64,000 nucleotides of DNA from Pseudidiomarina sediminum DSM 21906 (GCF_000423165.1 NZ_KE383983.1:393965-457964), one strand, 5' to 3'; positions 9,765-19,392 are shown, numbered from the stretch's first letter. A program made the numbers and translations. The notes: generated by a model from the letters alone, not told the origin.

Positions 9765-10612
9765 TTGCGTCGAAACCCTTCACGGTGACGAACTTGGACC
9801 TTGAATTCATGATTCTGAAAGCGCTCGGCGAGTTGCTCAGCAATATAGACCGAGCGATGCTGACCGCCCGTGCAGCCAATCCCTATGGTCAGGTAACTAC
9901 GATTGCTGCGTTGGAAATGTGGTAGCCATGTCGCCAGAAAATTCTCCACTTGATACACAAATTTGGTCACCAGTGGTTGCTGCGCAAAAAAGTGTTGTAC
10001 AGCAGGGTCGCTTCCTGTCAGCGGCTTTAACGCTGGCTCCCAATGCGGGTTCGGCAAAATACGTGCGTCGAAGGCATAATCAAGGTCTGGCGGTAAGCCA
10101 TACTTGAAGCCAAACGACTGAAACACCACAATTAGACGTGATGCCGCGCGGCCTAAGACACGCTCACTGACTTGCTCACTGAGCTGGTGAACACTTAGCT
10201 CGCTACTCTCAATACGCCAGGTTGCGCGCTCAGCCAGAGGCTCAAGTAATCGCATTTCTTTCTGTAGCGCTTCACTAAGGGGCATTTCGTGGTGCGATAG
10301 AGGATGTAAGCGTCGGGTTTCCCCAAAACGTTGCAATAGAATTTGATCGCTGGAATCCAAATAGAGAATTTCAGGTGTAATGGCATCGGGAAGGAAATCG
10401 ATGGCGTCGTTCAGCTCATCTTGTGATTTCGGTAGGTTCCGAACGTCTACACTCACCGCGACATTTTCGTATTGCGCTTCGATCGCGTGCACCAGTGTTG
10501 GCAGCAGCGTGATGGGCAAATTATCAACGCAGTAGAAGCCAAGGTCCTCAAGCACCCTTAGGGCGATAGTCTTTCCTGAGCCGGAACGTCCGCTGACAAT
10601 GATAAGTTGCAT
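9761..10612 (-). CDS. rapZ: RapZ, RNase adaptor / nucleotide-binding protein
   Basis: RapZ (YhbJ) has an N-terminal P-loop domain, with GRSGSGKT at residues 8-15 and the VDNLP block after it, and a C-terminal domain that in E. coli senses glucosamine-6-phosphate and binds the GlmY/GlmZ small RNAs to guide RNase E. The length of 283 matches the family (284). The C-terminal GIGCTGGQHRSVYIAE block is intact. Whether GlmZ-type RNAs exist in this organism cannot be told from the window. It lies between ptsN and ptsO, as in enterics. Confidence 0.96.
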   Translation of the reverse strand: MQLIIVSGRSGSGKTIALRVLEDLGFYCVDNLPITLLPTLVHAIEAQYENVAVSVDVRNLPKSQDELNDAIDFLPDAITPEILYLDSSDQILLQRFGETRRLHPLSHHEMPLSEALQKEMRLLEPLAERATWRIESSELSVHQLSEQVSERVLGRAASRLIVVFQSFGFKYGLPPDLDYAFDARILPNPHWEPALKPLTGSDPAVQHFFAQQPLVTKFVYQVENFLATWLPHFQRSNRSYLTIGIGCTGGQHRSVYIAEQLAERFQNHEFKVQVRHREGFRRK

Positions 10613-10615
10613 GAT

Positions 10616-11074
10616 TTAAGTACAACTCCCACCTGTGAAAAGTTCAAACAACGCTTGATCGCTTTGTGCATCACGTAAAGCTCGGGTGCAACTTTTATCG
10701 TTGAGGCGTTGTGCTACGGCGGCGAGGGTTTGCAAGTGTTGTTCGTGGTGATCTTCGGGAACTAAGAGGGCAAAAACGATATCGATCGGCTGGTTATCAA
10801 TGGCGTCAAACTCTATGGGTTCCGCGAGAGTCATCAACACTGCGACCGGTTTGTTGGCGGAGCCGAGACGGCCATGGGGAATCGCTACGCCTGCGCCGAT
10901 ACCTGTACTGCCCAAACGCTCTCGGTTCAGTAAGCTCTCAAACACATCAAAGCTAGTGGTTCCTGATAAGCGCGGTGCAGCGAGCTGCCCGATCAGTTCT
11001 AAGACTTTTTTCTTACTTGAGCCAGCGACTGCACAGCGTGTGCAGTCGGGGCTTAATAAAGCGGATAAATCCAT
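10616..11074 (-). CDS. ptsN: PtsN, EIIA of the nitrogen PTS
   Basis: This 152-residue EIIA-Ntr protein belongs to the fructose/mannitol EIIA fold. The phosphorylation site is H67 in GVAIPHGRLG. It receives phosphate from NPr and in other bacteria controls K+ uptake, sigma-factor balance and envelope stress by protein-protein contact. The gene lies between hpf and rapZ with gaps of only 3 bases on each side, so it is cotranscribed with the rpoN block. Confidence 0.96.
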   Translation of the reverse strand: MDLSALLSPDCTRCAVAGSSKKKVLELIGQLAAPRLSGTTSFDVFESLLNRERLGSTGIGAGVAIPHGRLGSANKPVAVLMTLAEPIEFDAIDNQPIDIVFALLVPEDHHEQHLQTLAAVAQRLNDKSCTRALRDAQSDQALFELFTGGSCT

Positions 11075-11077
11075 GAT

Positions 11078-11365
11078 TTAGTGACGTTTCATTTTTTCTT
11101 TGTGTTTAATAACTTGGCGATCGAGCTTGTCAATTAAACCGTCGATTGCCGCGTACATATCTTGGTGCTCAGATTCTGCAAAAATCTCACCACCATTCAC
11201 GTGGAGCGTAGCTTCCGCTTTTTGCGTTAACTTTTCAACATTTAAAATCACATGGACATTAGTGATATGGTCAAAGTGACGTTCAAGTTTGGCGAACTTG
11301 GTGTCAACGTAGTTACGTAGGGCGTCAGTAATCTCAATATGGTGACCAGTTAAGTTAATTTGCAT
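11078..11365 (-). CDS. hpf: Short-form ribosome hibernation promoting factor
   Basis: This 95-residue S30AE-domain protein is short-form HPF, which lacks the C-terminal dimerisation tail of long HPF. It binds the 30S decoding region and, with RMF, drives formation of 100S ribosome dimers in stationary phase. The N-terminus MQINLTGHHIEITDALRNYV is the family signature and the C-terminus is the usual basic KHKEKMKRH. A GGAAG ribosome site lies before the ATG. The position directly after rpoN is typical. Confidence 0.96.
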   Translation of the reverse strand: MQINLTGHHIEITDALRNYVDTKFAKLERHFDHITNVHVILNVEKLTQKAEATLHVNGGEIFAESEHQDMYAAIDGLIDKLDRQVIKHKEKMKRH

Positions 11366-11391
11366 AACATCTTCCTTCTTTTGTCCAAGTA

Positions 11392-12777
11392 TTAAATAAG
11401 ACGTTTACGCTGACTCGAGGGTGGTATGTTAAGCACTTCTCGGTACTTGGCAATCGTCCGTCTAGCGACCTGAATTCCTTGTTCTGCCATCAGCTGTGTG
11501 AGTTTATTGTCACTGAGTGGCTTTTTTGGATTTTCAGCGGCAACTAACTTCTTCAACAATGCTCGTATCGCGGTGGATGAACACTCGCCTCCTTGCTCGG
11601 TAGCCAATTGGCTGGAGAAGAAGTACTTCAATTCAAACACACCCCGAGGCGTATGCATATACTTTTGTGAAGTAACACGTGAAACTGTTGATTCATGCAT
11701 CTCGATAGCGCTTGCGATATCTGCTAAAACCATAGGTTTCATCGCCTCTTCACCGTACTCAAAAAATCCCTGCTGGCGCTGCACAATGCTGGTCGCAACT
11801 TTCAATAAGGTTTCATTGCGACTCTCGATGCTACGAATAAACCATTTCGCTTCTTGCAGGTGATGACGAATATAACTGCTATCGTCACTGCTGCGTGCAT
11901 CTTGTATCAACGCTGCATAACTCTCATTTACCTTAATTCTAGGCAAACTTTGTTGATTAAGCTCAACGATCCAACGGTTATCCTTTTTTTGGACGATAAC
12001 ATCAGGAATGACGTACGCATCGTCCGTTGCATTAAAGCCATCGCCAGGGCGCGGCTGCAAATGTTGTATTAATACTACGACCTCGGTTAACGCCGCTTCG
12101 TTCAGTTTTAACACGCGAGAAAGCGTACGATAGTCGCGTTGACCTAGCAGTTCAACGTGCTCAGTTACCGCTTTAAGTGCGGCACTGAGGTGGGGGGTGT
12201 CTGCTGGAAGCTGTTGCAGTTGCAACCTTAAACATTCGGATACGTCACGCGCACCAACGCCAATGGGGTCGAAATGTTGAATACGTTTCAGTACCACCAT
12301 GACCTCACTTTCCTCAAGCGGTAGCTCGAGTTGCTGGGCAAGGCTTTCAGTGAGTTCGGTAATTGAGGTCTGTAGATAGCCGGCATTATCAATAGCGTCG
12401 ATAATGGCCAAACCAATGTGTTCATCGACCGCGGTGAATGGCGAGAGGCGTAATTGCCAACGTAGATGGTCGTGCAGGCTTTCTTGGTTGCAGCCAAAGT
12501 TAAGGGTGTCGTAGTCGGCGTCGTTGTGGCCAACACTGCCCATTAACTCTGCAGTGTAGTTTTGATCCCACTCTTCAGAAATAGGTTGTTCAGCGGCCGC
12601 TGGCTCAGCGTTTTCCTCGAGCGTCTCGTCTTGTTCGAGGAGCGGGTTTTCATCGAGGGCCTGCTGAACTTCTTGTTGCAGTTCCAAGCTCGAGAGTTGC
12701 AACAGCCGAATGGCTTGTTGCAACTGTGGTGTCATGGACAGTTGCTGACTAAACTTGAGTTGCAAGCCTTGTTTCAT
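11392..12777 (-). CDS. rpoN: RNA polymerase sigma-54 factor
   Basis: Sigma-54 directs RNA polymerase to -24/-12 promoters and needs AAA+ activators. The 461-residue protein has the Gln/Leu-rich activator-interacting region I (about 1-50), an acidic region II (about 50-90), a core-binding and helix-turn-helix region, and the diagnostic RpoN box ARRTIAKYRE at 438-447. The length is slightly below E. coli RpoN (477), with the difference in region II. It lies between lptB and hpf in the widely conserved order. Confidence 0.97.
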   Translation of the reverse strand: MKQGLQLKFSQQLSMTPQLQQAIRLLQLSSLELQQEVQQALDENPLLEQDETLEENAEPAAAEQPISEEWDQNYTAELMGSVGHNDADYDTLNFGCNQESLHDHLRWQLRLSPFTAVDEHIGLAIIDAIDNAGYLQTSITELTESLAQQLELPLEESEVMVVLKRIQHFDPIGVGARDVSECLRLQLQQLPADTPHLSAALKAVTEHVELLGQRDYRTLSRVLKLNEAALTEVVVLIQHLQPRPGDGFNATDDAYVIPDVIVQKKDNRWIVELNQQSLPRIKVNESYAALIQDARSSDDSSYIRHHLQEAKWFIRSIESRNETLLKVATSIVQRQQGFFEYGEEAMKPMVLADIASAIEMHESTVSRVTSQKYMHTPRGVFELKYFFSSQLATEQGGECSSTAIRALLKKLVAAENPKKPLSDNKLTQLMAEQGIQVARRTIAKYREVLNIPPSSQRKRLI

Positions 12778-12806
12778 GAAGCCCCACCCATTAATTGCTA
12801 AAACGT

Positions 12807-13532
12807 CTAGAGCGTAAACTGATCGCCGAGATAGACGTCTTTCACCTGCTGATTACTTAGGATAGTTTGGGCGTCACCCTGTGCAATCAACTCCCCGTGA
12901 CTGACAATATACGCATGTTCACATACCGAGAGGGTTTCGCGTACGTTGTGATCGGTAATTAGGACGCCGATACCACGGTTTCTGAGATGTTCAATAATTT
13001 TCTTAATATCCCCTACCGAAATTGGGTCAACGCCAGCGAAAGGTTCATCAAGCAGAATGAACTTAGGCTCAGCAGCCAGTGCCCGGGCAATCTCCACCCG
13101 TCGGCGCTCACCGCCAGAAAGGCTCATGCCGAGACTGTTGGCGATATGACCGATATTGAACTCTTCGAGGAGGGCATCGAGCTTTTCTTCGCGTTGATTT
13201 GCATCCAACTCCTTGCGTGTTTCAAGAATCGCTAGAATATTGTCACGCACGGTTAGTTTACGAAAAATCGACGACTCTTGTGGCAAGTAACCAATGCCTT
13301 GCCGTGCCCGTTCATGCATAGGTAAGAGCGAGATATCTTCGTCATCGAGACGAATCGAACCTTTGTCGTGATTAACTAAACCAACAATCATATAGAAGGT
13401 TGTCGTTTTGCCGGCGCCGTTGGGGCCGAGTAGACCGATAATGCGGCCCGTTTCGACTTTGAGGCTGACGTCTTTAACAACCTGACGGCTTTTGTAAGAT
13501 TTAGCGAGATGCTCAGCGATTAATTGGCTCAT
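12807..13532 (-). CDS. lptB: LptB, LPS export ABC transporter ATPase
   Basis: LptB is the cytoplasmic ATPase of the LptB2FG complex that extracts LPS from the inner membrane. The 241-residue protein has Walker A GPNGAGKT (residues 36-43), signature [15 protein letters not shown], and Walker [14 protein letters not shown], with the FAGVDP variant typical of LptB. Its start overlaps the lptA stop by 20 bases, which implies coupled translation. lptF and lptG are not in this window. Confidence 0.97.
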   Translation of the reverse strand: MSQLIAEHLAKSYKSRQVVKDVSLKVETGRIIGLLGPNGAGKTTTFYMIVGLVNHDKGSIRLDDEDISLLPMHERARQGIGYLPQESSIFRKLTVRDNILAILETRKELDANQREEKLDALLEEFNIGHIANSLGMSLSGGERRRVEIARALAAEPKFILLDEPFAGVDPISVGDIKKIIEHLRNRGIGVLITDHNVRETLSVCEHAYIVSHGELIAQGDAQTILSNQQVKDVYLGDQFTL

Positions 13533-14064
13533 TCTTTTCTTCGTCTTCGGTCTTTTTGCTCGGTTTTAAAATGGTGGTCACACGGGTATTGCCGTCTTCG
13601 CCACCTACGGCACGTAGATGCTGCGTGGCGAAGTTATAGACCAGTTCGTGGCCTTGCGTAACATTACCGTCCTGGGTGACCTTAACTGTACCGATAAGTG
13701 TCAGTAGTTGCTCACCTTCATCGTAACGAATCGTTTCAGCTTCAGCGCGGATCATGCCACCGTCTTCCAACTGTTGCTGGTAGGTAGCAGGCTTACCTTT
13801 AGCAGTAAACACGCGTTGTGCTTGGGCTTCGTCCTCCGCGACTTCCAAATAGTCGGCGGTGATTTTCAATGAACCTTGGGTGATGATCGCGTTTTGCTCA
13901 AATACGGCAACTTTATTTTGAATATCAAACCACTGGTTTTCTGAGCCGATTTCGATGTCTTGGGTAAAGTCTTCTTTGCCCTGAGCATATCCCGGCACGG
14001 TCATCAGACCGGCGAGGAGCAGGGCGCCAACAGCGACGATATTAAGGCTTTTGTTTAACTGCAT
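13513..14064 (-). CDS. lptA: LptA, periplasmic LPS bridge protein
   Basis: LptA oligomerises into the beta-jellyroll bridge that carries LPS across the periplasm between LptC and LptD. From ATG 14064 the protein is 183 residues (E. coli 185) with a clean Sec signal peptide (basic start, hydrophobic stretch about 8-22, cleavage near GYAQ). The open frame continues upstream to 14106, but that adds a non-signal leader and lies inside lptC, so the shorter start is preferred. It overlaps lptC by 23 bases and lptB by 20. A charged Glu/Asp/Lys C-terminus is present. Confidence 0.93.
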   Translation of the reverse strand: MQLNKSLNIVAVGALLLAGLMTVPGYAQGKEDFTQDIEIGSENQWFDIQNKVAVFEQNAIITQGSLKITADYLEVAEDEAQAQRVFTAKGKPATYQQQLEDGGMIRAEAETIRYDEGEQLLTLIGTVKVTQDGNVTQGHELVYNFATQHLRAVGGEDGNTRVTTILKPSKKTEDEEKNEPINR

Positions 14065-14611
14065 AGGTCGTTTGCACATGTTGGTTGAGTTCCAATGTTT
14101 CGGCACGAAGATCGGCCATCATACCGTTTCCGTGCACCAAAAAATTTCTACCGTAAATGGTCACAGGCTCTTCTGTAACCATAGACTCCGCGAGCGTATC
14201 GATGGTGAGATAACTGGTCTCGACACGCTCGAGGTAGTCGTTGCGTGTCATGTGAGTGATGACGATGTCACGTTCTAAGACAAGGGTCTTGTCACCGTAA
14301 AAAGAGCCTTGCTCGGCCATCACTTGCCATTCGTTTTGCGCGTCATTAATGCGTGTACGATACACGGGTTTTTCTAATTCAGTAAGTCCAATTGGGCTGT
14401 AATGCGTCATTTGCTCTGCATTAATACGATGGACCAAGGTGCCATCTTTATCATAAACGCGTGTCACCAAGCCCTCGGCAATAAAGTCAGGTGGTATTTC
14501 AGTGAACTGTGGATCATCCTCGGTTGCATCATCGCTAGAAAATGGACGCCAAATCAGCAGGGCGCCAAGCAGGAAGAGGATCGCAAGAATCCAACTGAGT
14601 TGCCGGTTCAT
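14042..14611 (-). CDS. lptC: LptC, inner-membrane LPS assembly protein
   Basis: LptC is a bitopic inner-membrane protein that passes LPS from LptB2FG to LptA. The 189-residue length is standard. The N-terminal helix is at about residues 5-21 (LSWILAILFLLGALLIW), followed by a periplasmic beta-jellyroll containing YDKDGTLVHRINAEQMTHY and the repeated strand pattern of the OstA-like fold. It overlaps kdsC by 4 bases and lptA by 23, in the conserved kdsD-kdsC-lptC-lptA-lptB order. Confidence 0.94.
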   Translation of the reverse strand: MNRQLSWILAILFLLGALLIWRPFSSDDATEDDPQFTEIPPDFIAEGLVTRVYDKDGTLVHRINAEQMTHYSPIGLTELEKPVYRTRINDAQNEWQVMAEQGSFYGDKTLVLERDIVITHMTRNDYLERVETSYLTIDTLAESMVTEEPVTIYGRNFLVHGNGMMADLRAETLELNQHVQTTYAVKQKP

Positions 14612-15168
14612 AGGCTCACTCCACCTTGTAACTGCAAGTGTCCCTGACTTAACAAGATCAGGTCACTTAATTCACGCACGGCACCGAAACCGCCACGCAT
14701 GCTGGTTACGTAGTCCGCTTGTTGTTGCACCCATGGATGCGCATCTTGTGGGGCAACGCCAAGGCCAGCTTGTTGCAGCATGACCACATCAGGAACATCA
14801 TCCCCAATGCTGGCGATGGCACCGTCATCGAGTTGGTATTTATCCGCTAAAGCTTGGTATGCGGCGAGCTTCTCGGTGGTCCCCTGATAAATATCGGTCA
14901 CGCCAAGGGCGGCCATGCGGCGACTGACAATGGCCGAATTACGACCCGTGATCACGGCCACCGGAATGCCCGCATTGATGAGAGCCTTGACCCCAAAACC
15001 GTCGCGGGTATGGAATGCCTTGAGTTCTTCGCCATCATTACCCAGGTAAATGCGACCATCAGAGAAGACGCCATCGACATCACAAATCACCAATCGAATT
15101 GCTTGTAAACGCTGGAACAGCGTCGCATCAATTTCACCATACCAAGTGCTGACTGTGGCCATTGTCAT
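14608..15168 (-). CDS. kdsC: KdsC, Kdo-8-phosphate phosphatase
   Basis: KdsC removes phosphate from 3-deoxy-D-manno-octulosonate-8-phosphate to give Kdo, the inner-core LPS sugar. It is a HAD C0-type phosphatase of 186 residues, with nucleophile and acid/base D30 and D32 in the ICDVDGVFSDG motif, a Thr/Asn block VITGRNS, and the SIGDDVPDVVML motif IV. The ATG at 15168 overlaps the kdsD stop by one base; a second in-frame ATG at 15162 is equally possible. Confidence 0.95.
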   Translation of the reverse strand: MTMATVSTWYGEIDATLFQRLQAIRLVICDVDGVFSDGRIYLGNDGEELKAFHTRDGFGVKALINAGIPVAVITGRNSAIVSRRMAALGVTDIYQGTTEKLAAYQALADKYQLDDGAIASIGDDVPDVVMLQQAGLGVAPQDAHPWVQQQADYVTSMRGGFGAVRELSDLILLSQGHLQLQGGVSL

Positions 15169-16148
15169 TACACCACTCCCGCTTTCAATAAATCATGCAT
15201 GTTGAGTGCGCCGACGGGACGTTGTTCAGCATCAACAACGAATAGGCCGTTAATTTTGCGGTCTTCCATCAATTTTAAACCTTCCGCTGCAAGCACATCA
15301 GCTGTAATGGTAATTGGCGAGCGCGTCATCACCGTCGCGATGGCCGCGGTATGCAAGTCGATACGCTGATCAAGAATGCGGCGTAAGTCGCCGTCGGTAA
15401 ACACGCCGATAAGCTGTTGTTGTTGGTTCACGACCCCGGTCATCCCGAGTCCTTTGCGTGACATTTCGAGTAAAGCTTGGCTTAGCGAGGCGTCGTCGTT
15501 GACTAAGGGCACGCGCTCATCGGTTTGCATCACATCATGAATGTGGAGCAGCAAGCGTCGACCAAGACTGCCGCCAGGGTGTGACATGGCGAAGTCATCA
15601 GCAGTAAAGCCGCGTGCGTGCAATAACGCGACGGCAATCGCATCGCCCATCGCCAGCGTGGCTGTGGTCGAGGATGTTGGCGCTAACCCCAGTGGGCAGG
15701 CTTCTTGCGCCACGGCAATACAAATATGTACGTCAGCTAAGCTCGCAAGGGTGGACTCTGGGTTGCCGGTCATACTGATCAAGCGTGCGCCACGACGCTT
15801 AATTAATGGCGCAATACTAAGTACTTCACCTGTCTCGCCAGAGTTTGATAGTGCTAGCACCACATCATCAGCAGTGATCATGCCTAAGTCACCGTGACTG
15901 GCTTCGCCTGGGTGAACAAAAAAGGCTGGGGTGCCGGTGGAGGCTAAGGTGGCAGCGATCTTGCCGCCAATATGGCCCGATTTGCCCATGCCGATAACAA
16001 TAACCCTGCCTTTACAAGTAAGTAAATACTCACAAGCCTGGTCAAAATTCTCATCTAAAAAGCGTTTCAGCTCACTGACAGCGCGCGCTTCGATATCGAG
16101 TACTTCAGCTGCAAGTGAAGTAAAAGCATGCGATTTGGTTGCGGTCAT
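15168..16148 (-). CDS. kdsD: KdsD, D-arabinose-5-phosphate isomerase
   Basis: KdsD converts ribulose-5-phosphate to arabinose-5-phosphate, the first committed step of Kdo synthesis. From ATG 16148 it has 326 residues (E. coli 328): an N-terminal SIS sugar-isomerase domain (IGMGKSGHIG, HPGEASHGDLGM) and two C-terminal CBS domains. The frame is open back to 16232, but that would add 28 residues with no counterpart in the family, and a GGGG ribosome site fits 16148. It is divergent from mlaF. The yrbG exchanger gene found between these in E. coli is absent. Confidence 0.94.
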   Translation of the reverse strand: MTATKSHAFTSLAAEVLDIEARAVSELKRFLDENFDQACEYLLTCKGRVIVIGMGKSGHIGGKIAATLASTGTPAFFVHPGEASHGDLGMITADDVVLALSNSGETGEVLSIAPLIKRRGARLISMTGNPESTLASLADVHICIAVAQEACPLGLAPTSSTTATLAMGDAIAVALLHARGFTADDFAMSHPGGSLGRRLLLHIHDVMQTDERVPLVNDDASLSQALLEMSRKGLGMTGVVNQQQQLIGVFTDGDLRRILDQRIDLHTAAIATVMTRSPITITADVLAAEGLKLMEDRKINGLFVVDAEQRPVGALNMHDLLKAGVV

Positions 16149-16328
16149 GCCAACCCCTGCGTTGATGGTTTTAGTTGCAATAGCACAATCATAACCGATC
16201 GATTCTGCAAATGCAGACGTAAAACGCATCAATACTCACGATTTGTCACAAATTTTACTGCCCTCAGCTAGGGAAAAGTTGCCATTTCAGGTACACTAGT
16301 CGGTCTGTTATGTGAGGATGAAGCCGTT

Positions 16329-17171
16329 ATGACAAGCACTTTGGCCGATGACCTCGTGGTCATTGACAAGCTCAATTTTGCTCACAGTTATGGAGCGCAT
16401 CAGGTTTATCAAGGCCTGAGCCTAACGATCCCACGCGGAAAGATCACCGCGGTAATGGGCCCCAGTGGTATTGGTAAAACGACCTTATTACGGTTGATGG
16501 GCGGGCAGTTAAAGCCACAACAAGGTGAAATCCGCTTTGCTGGTCAGAATATCCCTGCCTTGTCTCGAAGCGCACTCTACGAAGCGCGCAAACGCATGAG
16601 TATGCTGTTTCAAAGTGGCGCACTTTTCACGGATATGTCGGTTTACGACAACATCGCTTTTCCGATACGTGAACATAGCAATTTGCCCGAAGAAATTATC
16701 GAAACCATTGTTTTGATGAAACTCGAAGCGGTTGGTTTACGTGGCGCTCGTCACTTGATGCCTGCTCAGCTTTCCGGTGGTATGGCACGACGTGCAGCAC
16801 TGGCGCGGGCGATTGCGCTCGATCCAGAACTGATCATGTACGACGAGCCATTTGCGGGACAAGATCCGATTTCTATGGGTGTGATTGTGAAGCTGATCAA
16901 ATCATTAAATACCTCGCTTGGACTTACCAGTGTCGTGGTCACTCACGATGTGGCGGAAGTACTGACCATTGCGGACAAAGTCATCATTATTGCCAATAAG
17001 AAAGTGGTCGCGGAGGGTTCGCCCGCAGAGCTGCAGGCGTCAGCTGATCCGTTAGTGCACCAATTCCTTGCTGGTGAGGCGGATGGCCCGGTGCCATTCC
17101 ATTATCAGGCACCGAGTTTCGGCGAAGAGATTCTAGGTGTAGCAGACGCGGGAGGCGCGCATGCTCGATAA
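16329..17171 (+). CDS. mlaF: MlaF, phospholipid transport ATPase
   Basis: MlaF is the ATPase of the MlaFEDB inner-membrane complex, which handles phospholipid traffic between the membranes to keep outer-membrane lipid asymmetry. The 280 residues include Walker A GPSGIGKT (44-51), signature [15 protein letters not shown] and Walker [14 protein letters not shown]. Its C-terminal extension overlaps the mlaE start by 11 bases. It leads the mlaFEDCB-ibaG-murA unit; the 96-base gap to the start of the kdsD open frame must hold the promoters of both operons, but I see no clear consensus in it. Confidence 0.95.
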   Translation: MTSTLADDLVVIDKLNFAHSYGAHQVYQGLSLTIPRGKITAVMGPSGIGKTTLLRLMGGQLKPQQGEIRFAGQNIPALSRSALYEARKRMSMLFQSGALFTDMSVYDNIAFPIREHSNLPEEIIETIVLMKLEAVGLRGARHLMPAQLSGGMARRAALARAIALDPELIMYDEPFAGQDPISMGVIVKLIKSLNTSLGLTSVVVTHDVAEVLTIADKVIIIANKKVVAEGSPAELQASADPLVHQFLAGEADGPVPFHYQAPSFGEEILGVADAGGAHAR

Positions 17172-17937
17172 TGTCGCAAGCTTAGGTCGAAATGTTTTAG
17201 CCAGTGTCGCTGGTGCTGGGCAGGCAATGATGATGTTGTTGCGCGCGCTGATCGGTAAGCCGCAATTACGTAAGTCATGGCCTCTGTTGATGCAGCAAAT
17301 GTACTCAGTCGGCGTCTTGTCGCTGGTCATTATTGTGGTGAGCGGTCTGTTCATTGGCATGGTGTTAGGCTTGCAGGGCTACACCATATTGGTTGATTTT
17401 GGGGCCGAACAAAGCCTCGGGCCTATGGTCGCGCTCTCGTTGTTACGCGAGTTAGGCCCGGTGGTGACCGCGTTATTATTTGCCGGTCGCGCAGGTTCTG
17501 CCTTAACCGCCGAAATTGGTCTAATGAAAGCAACGGAGCAGCTGTCAAGCTTGGAAATGATGGCGGTTGACCCACTACGGCGTGTTATTGCCCCAAGATT
17601 TTGGGCCGGATTTTACAGTATGCCGTTGTTAGCACTGATCTTTTCTGCCGTAGGTATTTATGGCGGTTATTTGGTCGGCGTGCGTTGGCTTGGTGTCGAT
17701 GATGGTGCCTTTTGGTCAGTGATGCAGGCAAATGTTGAGTGGGGACAAGATATTCTCAACGGGTTTATCAAAAGTCTCGTGTTCGCGTTTGTAGTAACGT
17801 GGATTGCCTTACACAAGGGCTACCACTGTGTTCCGACTTCCGTAGGTATTAGTCGCGCCACAACGTCGACCGTTGTGACTGCGTCGCTTGCCGTTTTGGG
17901 ATTGGATTTTGTTCTTACCGCTTTGATGTTTGGATAA
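17161..17937 (+). CDS. mlaE: MlaE, phospholipid transport permease
   Basis: MlaE is the integral membrane permease of the Mla ABC complex (258 residues, about five or six hydrophobic segments). Conserved MlaE-family blocks are present: [26 protein letters not shown] spans the coupling region and is followed by [17 protein letters not shown] strong GGGAGG ribosome site lies inside the end of mlaF, so translation is probably coupled. The short 5-base gap to mlaD supports a single operon. Confidence 0.95.
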   Translation: MLDNVASLGRNVLASVAGAGQAMMMLLRALIGKPQLRKSWPLLMQQMYSVGVLSLVIIVVSGLFIGMVLGLQGYTILVDFGAEQSLGPMVALSLLRELGPVVTALLFAGRAGSALTAEIGLMKATEQLSSLEMMAVDPLRRVIAPRFWAGFYSMPLLALIFSAVGIYGGYLVGVRWLGVDDGAFWSVMQANVEWGQDILNGFIKSLVFAFVVTWIALHKGYHCVPTSVGISRATTSTVVTASLAVLGLDFVLTALMFG

Positions 17938-17942
17938 TTGCT

Positions 17943-18410
17943 ATGGACTCTAGAAATACACAATTAGCTGTTGGTTTTTTCGTTATTTTTGGCATTTTAG
18001 CGCTATTGTTTTTGGGGCTACGTGCTGCCAATACGAACTTTGCTAGCAACGGAGCAACGTACACTTTATACGCGAAGTTTGACAACATCGGTGGTTTGAA
18101 AGAGCGCTCACCAGTGAAAGTTGGCGGTGTAGTGGTGGGGCGAGTGACCCGTATTTCGCTTGATGGTGACTACTACGAACCATTGGTTGAGATGACAATT
18201 AGTCAAGAATACGATGAATTTTCTGACACTTCATCGGTCTCAATTCTTACCTCTGGTTTATTGGGCGAGCAATATATTGGTTTAAGTCCTGGCTTTATCG
18301 ACGATACCGTTGAAATGCTTGAAAACGGTGACTACATCCATGACACCAAATCGGCTTTGGTGCTCGAGGACTTGATCGGACAATTCTTGTTTAGCCAAGG
18401 CAATGACTAA
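17943..18410 (+). CDS. mlaD: MlaD, MCE-domain lipid-binding subunit
   Basis: MlaD is anchored in the inner membrane by one N-terminal helix (about residues 7-27) and forms a hexameric MCE ring that funnels phospholipid between MlaE and MlaC. The MCE domain is visible at about 38-115 (YAKFDNIGGLKERSPVKVGG and VSILTSGLLGEQYIGL). At 155 residues it is shorter than E. coli MlaD (183), lacking most of the C-terminal tail. Confidence 0.94.
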   Translation: MDSRNTQLAVGFFVIFGILALLFLGLRAANTNFASNGATYTLYAKFDNIGGLKERSPVKVGGVVVGRVTRISLDGDYYEPLVEMTISQEYDEFSDTSSVSILTSGLLGEQYIGLSPGFIDDTVEMLENGDYIHDTKSALVLEDLIGQFLFSQGND

Positions 18411-18419
18411 GGAGTAGTA

Positions 18420-19079
18420 ATGATGAAAAGCTTATTTGCCTTCTTGATGACAGCTTTCGTACTCGTTTCTGGCACTGCAGCTGCATCTGACGTTATTCGT
18501 GACGAGAACCCTTATGTGTTGCTCGAGCGTGTGGCCAACAAAACGGCAGCACGCATTGCTGCCGACCGCCCTAAGATCAACGAAGATCTTGATTACGTGC
18601 GGGAAATTATTCGTGAAGAATTGATGCCGTACGTCGACTCAACCTATGCGGCAAAGCGGGTGTTAGGTCGCAACTTGAAAGACACCACTGCTGAACAACG
18701 TCAGCAGTTCTATACCGTATTCCGTGAATACTTGATTGCCACCTATGGTCGTGCGTTTACCCAGTATGACGAGACCAAACATAGCTTTGAGTTTGAGCGG
18801 GCGCGTGAACTTGGTCCGGATGATCGTATGGTCGAAGTAAATACGCGCATGATTGAGCAAGGCCGTCCGCCAATCCGCATGGATTTCAAACTGCGTTACG
18901 ACAAAGATGAACGTCTATGGAAAGCCTACGACCTCGTGGTTGAAGGCGTAAGCTTGCTTAACAGCAAGGCTGCAGAAATCTCATCTGTGATCCGCAGTCG
19001 TGGTATCGACGGCACTATTGAGCTCTTACGGGAAAAATCGAAAGAGCCAATCCAACCTTACCAACAAGGTGAGAGTTAA
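18420..19079 (+). CDS. mlaC: MlaC, periplasmic phospholipid shuttle
   Basis: MlaC (219 residues) is the soluble periplasmic phospholipid carrier between the MlaA-porin complex at the outer membrane and MlaFEDB. It begins with a Sec signal peptide (FAFLMTAFVLVSGTAAAS, cleavage near residue 21) followed by the Tol-Tol_Ttg2 domain with the LGRNLKDTTAEQRQQF block. An AAGGAG ribosome site precedes the ATG. MlaA is not encoded in this window. Confidence 0.95.
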   Translation: MMKSLFAFLMTAFVLVSGTAAASDVIRDENPYVLLERVANKTAARIAADRPKINEDLDYVREIIREELMPYVDSTYAAKRVLGRNLKDTTAEQRQQFYTVFREYLIATYGRAFTQYDETKHSFEFERARELGPDDRMVEVNTRMIEQGRPPIRMDFKLRYDKDERLWKAYDLVVEGVSLLNSKAAEISSVIRSRGIDGTIELLREKSKEPIQPYQQGES

Positions 19080-19083
19080 GCTG

Positions 19084-19383
19084 ATGAGCGCACAGTTAAG
19101 TTGGCAGTTCGACAACGACGCCTTAGCATTTACCGGCGAACTGACGCGGGCAACTGTGGCGGATGCTTGGCGAGAGCGCGCGCAATGGCTAGGACAACAG
19201 AATCCTTTGGTCGTTAGTTTGGCCAATGTTGAACGAGTTGATTCTGCTGGCGTAGCGATGCTGCTGCAACTGAAAAAATATTTATTGCAGCAGCAATGTG
19301 AACTTGTCATTCATCAGCCGAGTCAACAGTTTAAAGCCATTGTTGATGTCAGTGGCGCAGCAACCTTGTTAGACGTTCAATAA
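19084..19383 (+). CDS. mlaB: MlaB, STAS-domain subunit
   Basis: MlaB is a 99-residue STAS-domain protein that binds MlaF and stabilises the ATPase. The STAS core is visible in PLVVSLANVERVDSAGVAML, with the conserved Ser-Ala-Gly turn. The frame is open further upstream inside mlaC, but ATG 19084 directly after the mlaC stop, with a GAGAG ribosome site, gives the normal length. Its stop codon lies in the loop of a perfect hairpin (19370-19392). Confidence 0.92.
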   Translation: MSAQLSWQFDNDALAFTGELTRATVADAWRERAQWLGQQNPLVVSLANVERVDSAGVAMLLQLKKYLLQQQCELVIHQPSQQFKAIVDVSGAATLLDVQ

Positions 19384-19392
19384 GAACGTCTA
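19370..19392 (+). terminator. Hairpin with the mlaB stop codon in its loop
   Basis: TAGACGTTC (19370-19378) and GAACGTCTA (19384-19392) form a perfect 9-bp stem around the loop AATAA, which holds the mlaB stop codon. The following bases (GCCTTCGTTTC) are only weakly T-rich, so it may end or attenuate transcription before ibaG, or protect the 3' end of mlaFEDCB. A translating ribosome reaching the stop would melt the stem. Confidence 0.5.
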
